The translations under genes were made by a program, and so were the position numbers. From Ettlia oleoabundans (lineage: Eukaryota > Chlorophyta > Chlorophyceae > Chlamydomonadales), in NCBI GenBank assembly GCA_019693395.1, contig JAAMXP010001929.1, positions 1 to 11,997 of the forward strand: a stretch of DNA of 11,997 bases. Direction: 5' to 3'. Shown here in pieces: positions 1-7,725 of this stretch (positions within the stretch are counted from its first letter, which is position 1; each line of letters starts with the position of its first letter). The notes under the pieces were generated by a model that was given only the letters and a program-made list of their open reading frames with translations, was not told where the DNA came from and did not search any database.

Positions 1-75
1 CCCTCACCACAAAACCACTACCACTACCATCCCCCCCACCCCCTACCCAAGGCCAGCCGGTCACTGGCCACCCAC

Positions 76-2963
76 CAGCAGCTCCTGGAACTCCTCAAAG
101 CTCAGCCCCTTCTGCAGACGCTCAACATGCCTGCATGCACGCAGTACAACACAGCGCAGTGCAGCATGGCTCCGGGTCGCGATTGAACCGCAGCCCGCGC
201 AGCGCGCAAGCGGCAAAAAATTGTACACAGGCTGTGCTTGATCTGATCCATTAACTGGGGCATGCCCTTGATCACACCAAGCCGCTGCTGTAACCAGCAG
301 GAGAAGTCATTACATCTATCAGGGGTTCTACCAGCAGCAGTTGCACGTCTAGCCAGCACACTAGCGTGTTTGACCAGCGCCCCGCTTTGTTGCTTCACCC
401 CACTCACTTGCTGTATCGCCCCTCCTTGCGGCTGGCCCCCCACATGCCGCGCGCCGCCTTCTCCAGCACCCCCTCCTCCAGCATGGCTGCCAGCTCACCC
501 ATCTGAGGGTACTGCTTGCCAGCCTGCAGGCAGTACCGGGCAGTACAGCGTGATGAATGCCATTCAGATATCTTATGCGCACGGGTTCCAGGGGCAGAAG
601 TGATCACAGACATATCGCACAACAACACATCACGACTGACATCCAGCACACCTACATGCACACCCCTTGGTGTCCCTGCTCTCCCTGCATGCTATCACGT
701 ACTGAGATTCACGCCGCTGTGTCCCGCAAAAACACCAAATCAATCTGCCCACACCCACATCACAGGCCTGTGCCCCCACTGAATAGAACAACCCGACCCA
801 ACCAACCAGCTGTGCCCAGGCAGCCACCCACCCACCCACCTGCTTCAGCAGGCCGGTCACTTCGGTGCGTGACAGTCGGTTGTCCTTGTCGGTGTCGGCC
901 TCAGCAAACAGCTGAGCGGCCTTCTCAACAGCCTTCTCCTGCGGACAGACAGACTTGTTGTGCTGTGTGGAGGCTTGGCATGTATGCAGATATGTCAGGG
1001 CGTATGCCGACCTGTGATTGCTAGCATGACCACAGCGAGGTAGCACCTAACCCTGCAACGTCCCACCCTGCCTACTGCCCTGCCATGCTTCTCAGTTACC
1101 GCCATCCGCATTCCCACGCTTGTTCCCGCTTTTCCACATGCTGCGCCTCTTGCCTTTCCCACACCACCCTGCACACTCCTGCCTCCGCTATAGGCCTAAG
1201 CCTTGCCTGATGCGTCACGGCAGCGTCCCCCAGCGCAAAGATGGTTCCGTTGGTGCCCTTGACGCGCAGGTGAGCATCCACCACCACACCGGTGCGTGAG
1301 TTTTGTATGTCAGCCAGCTGGGTCTGCAGCTGCTCCTTCAGGCCTCGCACCTGCAAGGGCGATTAAGCGGGACAGGCAGCAAGTGGGAAACAATGCAATG
1401 GAAACGAACAGCACGCACGGGCTGTGGTGAATGTGGGTAGGGGGCTGGACAACAACCAGGTGAGCATTTCATGAGCTAGTACCGGAATTTCCAAGAGGCA
1501 AACACAGCTGGTGTGGTTGGCAAAGTGTTTGGCACTTTTGTGTCACACATGATCCCAGCATGCCGTAACAAACCCCTGCAGAAAGCTTGGACGGCTTGCC
1601 TGGACATTCACGCACTTAAGCAAGGGGCCCATGCCTGCTTTGTCCTGGTGCATTGCTCCCACTCACCAGCGGGTGCATGGCCACGCCGGTGGCCCACACA
1701 CACGTGCCAAAGGGCAGCTTCTCCTCCGCCTTGTTGCCGTTGCGGGTCACGGTCAGCTCACCCTCACCCACACTCCGCACCCTGCAGGTTGGGGTGGATG
1801 GATGCAGCGTTTATGATATATATGTCAAAGGAGGAGCAGGAGGACGAAAACAAGAGGCAGCCAGACAGACAAGCAAAGGTGCATTGTTGGCCCCTTCCCT
1901 TGCCTCCCATTGTTCCTGCTTTGCACCCTCACATTGTTTTCAGCTGCACGTTGATACCCTCGCGCATGAAGTGGCTGGCCGTGTACTCTGAGAGCTGGCG
2001 GTCAAATGCGCCCAGCAGGTGGTCCATCGTGTCAACAACCTGCAACGGCGGGGGCAAAGAAAAACAGGGGTTAAGCAGGAAGAAAGGAAAAAGCAACGTG
2101 GGATAGCGGGGCAGGGAAGCATAAACAGGGAACTTGCTAGAGAACGGGAGGGGAATGGGCGGCAAGAAAACACAGGGTGGCCATTTTGTATCAGGCACAG
2201 ACTGCATCAACGCCACTTGAGCAGTTCATAACATTGTCGGCCAGGTCACATAGCCACAACGCAGGGCTGAGTATACACAGACAGCGGTGATCAGTAAGAC
2301 GTGCCCAGCAGTCCATAACCCGGGCTGGCAGGAGATTTGGGTGCCAGGCTGACTTGCGAGGCACGACACCACCCTCCACCACTCTCACCGTGATCTTGAT
2401 GTCGTCCTGCACAAGAGGAGGCAGGCAGGTAGGCAGGCAGGCAGAGATGAGGGGGCGATCGAGGCCAAAAGGTGGGCAATGAAAGAATGACAAGTGGGTT
2501 CTGCGTTGATCAATCCATCAACTGTTTCCCTCCGTGCAACAACAATCTTAGTTGAACACTATAGCCCAGCACCAGCCCAGCCCATCCCAGCCCGCCTACC
2601 TTGAGGTGGGGCATGAGGCGCGACACATCCTCCTGCACAAAATCGTGCAGCTCTGCCGCCAGCTCCACGCCTGTGGGTCCGCCCCCCACCACTACAAAGT
2701 TGAGGTGGCGGCACCGCTCCTCCTTGGTCAGGTGGGGCAGACCCGCATGCTCAATCACCTTGCTGCATTGCATCGAAGCGATACGCGGCAATTGAGTGCA
2801 GCATACTAGCAAACATTGAGCTGGCAGAATGAAGGGCTTGAAAAGGGCAGAAGCACATTGGGAGCACTAAGCCAGCAGAATGGCTGTTTAAGAGGAAAGG
2901 TTGCAGCGGCGAATTGCATGCATGCCGCCGCGCGCGCCCGCCGCCCCCCTACACCCCCACCAC

Positions 2964-2994
<31 letters not shown>

Positions 2995-5206
2995 CTGATG
3001 TGCACCCGCAGCCTGCGAGCGTCGTCGATTGACTTGAGGAAGAAGCACTGCTCCGCCACACCCTTGATGCCAAAGGTGTTGTTCACAGAGCCAACCTGCA
3101 GAGGGTGTGCGGCGGGGGTCTGACGTGTGGCACCGCAAACCAACATTGCTATGCTACAAATTTAAAGTAGCAAGGCAGACAGCCACTCAACGCAGATATT
3201 GCACGTCCACGCACAAAAATTTCAACACATAGACATACACGCACCCTGCTGAACCCCCACCCACCAAACACCCACCCAAACACCCACTTAGCACCCACAC
3301 ACCCAAGTGAATATACAGAGCCGCTGGATTGCAAACGGTGCATCCTCACTCACCCCCAGCAACAGGATATCGTAGGGGACCTCAAAGGTGCCAGCGCAGG
3401 CGCCAGGGACGGCGGCACCCGCCCCTTTACCGCCCTTCTTGGTGCCCGTGTTGCGGCACTCCTCATGCTCCACCGACTTGCACACCTGGCGCAGGCCGCA
3501 CGGAACACGGACACAACAAGCGACAACATGTGGGGAACATATGCGACGGACTGTCAAGAACTTACGGAGGGCCGGTAGAGCCAACAGCTGAAGTGGCGAC
3601 ACATCAAATGGCCACCCTGCTTCATAACCATGTGAAGAACCTGCCCCAGCTACAGCGGGGGAGGTTTTCTCCCCCATTGGGCTTCATATCAATGCAACTG
3701 CGGCAGTAATGGTACAGCAGACCGACAGCCATCTCTGCCGGACGCCACCCCACTTCCCAGCCCACCTGGCACTTGTCCACGGCACAGTGCAGCACCTGCC
3801 GCTCAGGGTCGATGCGGGTGCACTCAGCCTGGTAGTACTGGCCCTGCAAGGCCAGCCAAACCCCGCCGTGCAGCAGCAGAACCAAGTCATGAAATCAACA
3901 TGGCAGGCGGGAAGCGGGGAAGCGGGAAGCGGGCAGGAAACCTACAACGCGGAGTCTGCTATGCCTAGTACCCCTGGTGGTGGCAGCCTGCACCTTCAAC
4001 ACTTTGCATGCCCTGGATGCAACAGCCAGGCAGCGAACCAGACTAGCTTCCGTGATAAAAATACAACTATTCCTGTTGAGTTGTCTGTAGTCAAGGTAGT
4101 CTCAAAGTGGAACCCTACCCATGCCCCCTGTCTATTCACCTCAGACCACCAGTTGCTGCTCACCTTGGCAGGCAGCAGGTTGCGGATGGGCTCCATGAGG
4201 CTGCGCTCCTGCACGCTGCCCGCCGCAGCACCCGGCAACAGCGGGGTGTAGAGGAAGTATGAACGCGGGGACACCACCACTAGCTCGTAGTTCCCATCAG
4301 CTGCAGGGAAGGGAAAAGAAGCAGCACCTGTTGCCTGGGGAGCGAAGTGTGGAGAGAGAGCAAGCAGAATACGGGTGTGCTAAGCTAGGGTGGGAACAGT
4401 CAGTGTGCAAACTGGGGACCTAAAGGGTTGGTGATGCGATGTCAGCAGGGCATGCAAAAACAGTGGCAGATTGGTAGGCGCAGCAGGCAGGCGCCGTTGA
4501 CAAGTTGCAGGCCTGGCCTGTTGGCGTCGAAGCAGCAAGCTGGCAGCCCTCTGCGCGCACAATGTGGGTGGTATGCAGCGGAGAACTTGGGAGGGGTGCC
4601 GGTATGCAGGTACTGCTTACGTCCGAATGCCTCCTTGTCCAGGTTCTTCAGGAACGCCACCGCGCCCCAGCCAGCGCCCAGGACCACCACCCTGGTCTTG
4701 CGCTTGGGCGGCTGCTCAACGGCGATAGAATCCGCCGCTGCGGCGTCCTCTGCATGCAACCATCCAGGCACGCTAGTTCAGCAGCATGCCAGCTTGGGTG
4801 ACTGCTGTCCACTTTCATGGGTGAAGTTGCTGCGCAAACAACCATACGCATCCTGCGACAGCTGAGGGCATGTTGGCTTGTCAAGTTGCTGGCACTGGTG
4901 GCTTGTGGCCCCACCTGCTGGGACATCCGGTGGTGGTGCGGCGACTTCACACTTGGCAGCATTGTCGCTGCGTGGGTATAGAAGCAGACCCGCTGCGGCC
5001 GTGCCAAAGCCCGCCGCCATTGCTGCTGCCCACCGCTGCCTGGAGCCGGCGGCGGCTGCGGAGCCGGAAGCGCCGCTGACGCCGTTGGCGGCGGCGGCGG
5101 CGACCTTTGAACTGGCAGACCGGAGTACTTGTGAACCTCCTGCGGCGCGTCCACAAGCCGCAGCCACCTGCCGCAGGAGCCGCGCGGCGGCCCGCGAACT
5201 ATGCAT
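76..5206 (-). CDS. Type II NAD(P)H:quinone oxidoreductase with EF-hand insert (NDB-like), 14 exons, C-terminus outside window
   Basis: This is a rotenone-insensitive flavoprotein that passes electrons from NAD(P)H to quinone without pumping protons; it probably acts at the mitochondrial inner membrane. Exons on the minus strand: 5206-4915, 4749-4621, 4300-4164, 3843-3766, 3485-3354, 3095-2995, 2762-2600, 2406-2389, 2039-1933, 1781-1667, 1350-1207, 938-840, 523-408, 130-76. All phases agree and give 562 residues without a stop. The ATG at 5206 follows an in-frame TAG at 5215-5213. Residues 1-58 are Ala/Arg/Ser-rich without acidic residues (targeting peptide), followed by a hydrophobic stretch at about 59-77. 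The FAD-binding motif GAGWGA is at 122-127, the NAD-binding GGGPTG at 316-321, VWATG at 414-418 and ALGDAA at 463-468. An EF-hand loop ([12 protein letters not shown]) is at 487-498. D353 sits where NADH-using members have Glu, so NADH is the predicted donor. A Gly/Ala/Lys-rich insert lies in exon 5. Family membership is very secure. The missing C-terminus should hold the membrane-anchoring helix. Confidence 0.93.
939..1206 (-). other. GC-AG intron (intron 11 of the dehydrogenase)
   Basis: The donor reads CAG|GCAAGG at 1206 and the acceptor CCGCAG ends at 939. Phase 0 on both sides joins [10 protein letters not shown] to [15 protein letters not shown], which leads into the EF-hand as in NDB proteins. 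I saw no GT donor nearby that keeps the frame and the domain. Apart from the C, the donor matches the consensus closely, as is typical of GC-AG introns. Confidence 0.82.
2389..2406 (-). other. 18-base microexon (exon 8) of the dehydrogenase
   Basis: The microexon reads DDIKIT, six whole codons in phase 0. It lies between the acceptor TTGTGCAG and the donor GTGAGA. Together with the flanking exons it forms [25 protein letters not shown], which aligns without a gap to the second Rossmann fold of the family. This strand leads from the GGGPTG motif to the residue that selects NADH or NADPH. Skipping it would keep the frame but remove a beta strand. Confidence 0.85.
2421..2444. repeat. Short GCAG/GGCA tetranucleotide repeat
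   Basis: About six imperfect four-base units, one with T in place of C, lie in intron 7. On the sense strand they read CTGC and form the pyrimidine-rich tract just ahead of the microexon acceptor. A similar CTGC run is at 8251-8266 in ABCA intron 2. Confidence 0.8.
2968..2994. repeat. (CA)n dinucleotide microsatellite, about 13 units
   Basis: An uninterrupted CA run on the plus strand reads as GT on the sense strand of the dehydrogenase gene. It begins exactly at the exon 6 boundary, so the 5' splice site of intron 6 (GT at 2994-2993) is the first unit of the microsatellite. Confidence 0.95.
3254..3304 (-). repeat. G-rich intronic tract (seven G-runs on the sense strand)
   Basis: On the minus strand, G-runs of three to five bases occur at 3302-3304, 3294-3296, 3283-3285, 3275-3277, 3271-3273, 3260-3262 and 3254-3258. 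The spacers are one to eight bases. The tract lies in intron 5 of the dehydrogenase pre-mRNA. Some loops exceed seven bases, so it only loosely fits a quadruplex pattern. Confidence 0.5.
3909..3933 (+). repeat. G-quadruplex-type repeat (four G-runs with AAGC loops)
   Basis: Four G-runs, at 3909-3911, 3916-3919, 3924-3926 and 3931-3933, are separated by identical AAGC spacers. This fits the classical four-tract quadruplex pattern with four-base loops. It lies in intron 3 of the dehydrogenase gene on the strand opposite its mRNA, so any structure would form in the template DNA strand. Confidence 0.7.
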
Positions 5207-5707
5207 GCCTCCCTACAGAGCCCTAAGATGAAGTTGGGTGGAAGCGTTCTGCAGGCCCCAGGGCAGGACTCTCGTCTGCACCGCGCTGTCTGGTTGTGCA
5301 CCAAAGCTGCAAACACGTCCGCCGGTCAGCAGGAACGCTGGGCAAGGTCAGCTCATCAGGGTCAACCTAGCGCCAACTGGCACCGGCAGCACAAGCTGGC
5401 TGATGTCACAGGGCTGAACCCTAGGGAAAAATGCAGCCCTTGCCTCCAGAAATGCGTGCATCGTATTTCTAAGTTTACAAATTGAGAACAAAAACGACAA
5501 GCAGCACTAAAATCAAAAAGGGCCGGCTGGTTTCTTACAGTTTTGACAGGCTCATCCAGAGGGCGGTTGGGAGTGCTGCATGCAATGAAGCCTTGCAAGC
5601 AACTTCTGGTATTTTACAACCGTCGTTTGTAAGAAGCAAATTGGCGCTAATAGAACCTGTGAATGCTTCTGCACTGCCAATACGAGCCTTGAAGCTCATG
5701 GCCAGCC
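5207..5707. other. Spacer between ISCA2 3' end and dehydrogenase start
   Basis: No coding region is supported here. Both flanking genes run on the minus strand, so this stretch should hold the ISCA2 3' UTR (right part) and the promoter and 5' UTR of the dehydrogenase (left part). The only sites I recognise are three TGTAA pentamers on the minus strand. I could not identify a TATA box or other promoter element. Confidence 0.7.
5614..5618 (-). terminator. Candidate TGTAA polyadenylation signal of ISCA2
   Basis: TGTAA on the minus strand, about 90 bases after the ISCA2 stop codon. TGTAA is the usual poly(A) signal in Chlamydomonas-type algae. Two more copies at 5535-5539 and 5475-5479 are alternatives; which one is used cannot be told from sequence. 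Confidence 0.45.
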
Positions 5708-6960
5708 CTACTTGGCCACAAAGCTGCTGCCACAACCGCAACTGCTCGCGGCATTGGGGTTGTTCTGCACCACAAAGGCTGACCGCATCAGGTCACTCTC
5801 AAAGTCGACTGCTTGCAGGAAAAGTGGACGGCACAAAGGGGCGACGTGAGGCAGGGCAAGGGGGGCCGGGTGAAAGTGGCTTGGCATGACGGTGCTGTAG
5901 GAGCTGCCAGCCAAGCAGCCCCTGCAGGAATCCGCACCTTACGGCACCGTGCATGCGCATTGCACGCACCCCAGCAATTGTGACACGTGGCAAATAGAAA
6001 GGTCACCACCCGGGCGCACCTGTGGCTCCCTTGAGGAATTCCAGTGAGATGTCGTCACACACGAGCCGCACCCCATCCCTCTCAAACAGCCTGCGAGCAT
6101 AAGCACTCGTGGTTGAGTGCATGAGGCATCAGATGATGCAGTGGGCAGGTGATGAACCCTGGCTACAACGGATATATCGACAAGTAACACATATAAGGAG
6201 GATAAGGTATAGCAAGACTTGCCTGTCTGTTTCTCCGAGCTGCCCTGCGGCTGCCCCCTCCTCAATAGAGAACTCGTATTGAAAGCCGCTGCAGCCGCCT
6301 CCCTCCACCGTCACTCGCAGCAACAAGGGGCCCGACGACTGCAGGAGGCACACAGAGTGGCAACAGCGGCAGCCGGCGTATATAATGAAGAACCAAAAAC
6401 AGATGATGTGATGCGGCTAGTGCAGTTTGGTTGATGACTGCAAGATGCGAGTTTCAGTGGCTGACACATTGCCAACAACAACCTGCAAAACGTCCACTCA
6501 CCTCTGCTTGAAGCTCCTTCAAACGCTCTACTGCGCTATCAGAAAGCGTCAGCCCTTCCAGACTGCTGCTGCTGCTGCTGCTGGCGGCTTCTGCAGGTTC
6601 TGCTTGGGCGCTGACGGCACGGCGCTGTTGTTGCTGCAACTGTGATCTACGGCAGCAAGCATATGAAGGTGCTGTGCCTGGTCGTAGCGGGATCAACGTT
6701 TGCTGCAGGCTGCTGTCAAGCATGGGCAAAATTGCTGCGCCTCGCTGAGGTCCTAGTCGCAGCCACGGCTGCTGCTCCGTGGCGGCAACGCACATGGAGC
6801 GACGAGCGGTGCACCCAGAAGCAGCCCAACCGCTCAGGGCCGCTACACGGGCCTCAGAGCCTTGGAAGGCTTCGCTGAACGCGCCGTGCCTGCAAGGACC
6901 GGCCGCGTCTACGAGCTCCCTGGCCAGTGCCGCAGCCTGCCGCAGCGCTTGTCGCCGCAT
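5708..6960 (-). CDS. ISCA2: ISCA2-type iron-sulfur cluster assembly protein, mitochondrial, complete, 4 exons
   Basis: This is an A-type scaffold or carrier that works late in mitochondrial Fe-S assembly, with ISCA1 and IBA57 in other eukaryotes, to build 4Fe-4S clusters. Exons on the minus strand: 6960-6502, 6338-6223, 6090-6020 and 5808-5708 (stop TAG included), giving 248 residues. The ATG at 6960 follows an in-frame TAA at 6966-6964. Residues 1-133 form a long basic, Gln- and Ser-rich leader ending in seven serines. The A-type domain spans about 136-248. The three cluster-binding cysteines are C169 (GGGCSGFQ) and C239/C241 (SCGCGSSF). DRLFERDG, SLEFLKGATVDF and RSAFVVQNNPNA resemble ISCA2 more than ISCA1. 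Human ISCA2 has about 154 residues, so the extra length is the leader; M56 and M80 are possible internal starts. Intron 2 needs a GC donor. Confidence 0.9.
6091..6222 (-). other. GC-AG intron (intron 2 of ISCA2)
   Basis: The donor reads ACAG|GCAAGT and the acceptor CTCGCAG ends at 6091. The exons join in phase 2 to give GETDR-LFERDG, the conserved ISCA2 join. The nearby GT three bases further on (GTCTTG) would put a stop in the next exon (GCT GTT TGA), so the GC donor is required. Confidence 0.88.
6564..6583. repeat. CAG/AGC trinucleotide run encoding poly-Ser in ISCA2
   Basis: A pure three-base repeat read as AGC codons on the minus strand. It provides most of the seven-serine linker between the leader and the A-type domain of ISCA2. 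Confidence 0.85.
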
Positions 6961-7725
6961 GGCTTATTGGACAATACCAGTAGTGAAGACGCAAAATACG
7001 TCGAGAATAAGGAGGGGTGCGGGTTAGCAGCGTTAGAGGGACTCTGGCAAAGGGGCGCTGGGGAACGAGGAGCGAGGAGCAGTTGTTGACGCACTACTAT
7101 TGAAATAGTTTTTACAAGTACAGAAGCGCATTACCGCCAAGAAGATCACTTCTCACTTGTACCAGTCCACATTGGCGCTCTCCAGACATTGCTAATGGGA
7201 AGGCGATGAATTCCACACTGATTAGTGAGCACAGCGTTATCATGAGAGCTTCCGCAAAGCGTCGTGGCAGAGAAGGGAAGACGGGTGTTGCTTTTCCCCC
7301 AGCGCCTGCGCCGCAAGCCCTCGCCGCATCTAGCAATTCTCAGTAGATGAACTGTCAGGTAATGCTGAGGGATGGCTTCAAAGGACCGCAACAATGCCCC
7401 CTGAGCAAGTGAAACCAACAGTTCACATCCTTGCAGTTTCGGTGTTGTGCTGGCTCTTCCGGCGACTCAGGCGGTGGCCAGTTGCATGGCCAAAGTACTG
7501 ATGCTTCTAGTACATCTTCAGCATGCATTCCTGCCGTACATAGCCGCCCTGTACCCCCTGCTCTCTCAACGCGCCCGTCTTCTGGTGGCGCCCTGCCAAC
7601 AGAGGCCTGCATGACGGCTGCAGTCGGCTGGCCGGCAGCCCTGCCACCTGGCATGTGGCATGGGAATCTAGTAGTCTCAGAAGCAGGGAGCAAATGTCAA
7701 ACAATTTGTCTAGGGATTCTGACAG
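6961..7725. other. Divergent intergenic region between ISCA2 and ABCA
   Basis: These 765 bases lie between the start codons of two oppositely transcribed genes and must hold both promoters and 5' UTRs. The short ORFs here show no family motif and no convincing splice structure. I see no clear TATA box, transposon end or RNA gene. An upstream non-coding ABCA exon is possible, because the ATG at 7726 directly follows GACAG. Confidence 0.65.

Noticed and set aside
1513..2106. 197-codon plus-strand open frame
   Set aside because: It runs antisense over dehydrogenase exons 9 and 10 and the introns around them, and shows no domain-like pattern.
2040..2388. A suspected missing exon between DDIKIT and VVDTMDH in the dehydrogenase
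   Set aside because: I first expected a segment like [20 protein letters not shown] itself aligns residue by residue with the LVELQDHVLSTYDR type of segment in relatives, so nothing is missing and phases match.
4648..5316. 222-codon minus-strand open frame over the dehydrogenase start
   Set aside because: It is the wrong frame. The in-phase frame from 5206 gives a targeting peptide and splices exactly into the GAGWGA motif.
5708..6960. Assigning the A-type protein to ISCA1
   Set aside because: The CGCG motif recalls ISCA1/IscA, but DRLFERDG, SLEFLKGATVDF, RSAFVV and GSSF agree better with ISCA2.
7112..7418. Short minus-strand open frames in the divergent intergenic region
   Set aside because: They show no recognisable motif, no phase-consistent splice partners and no coding-like pattern. 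Open frames of 70-90 codons are common by chance here.
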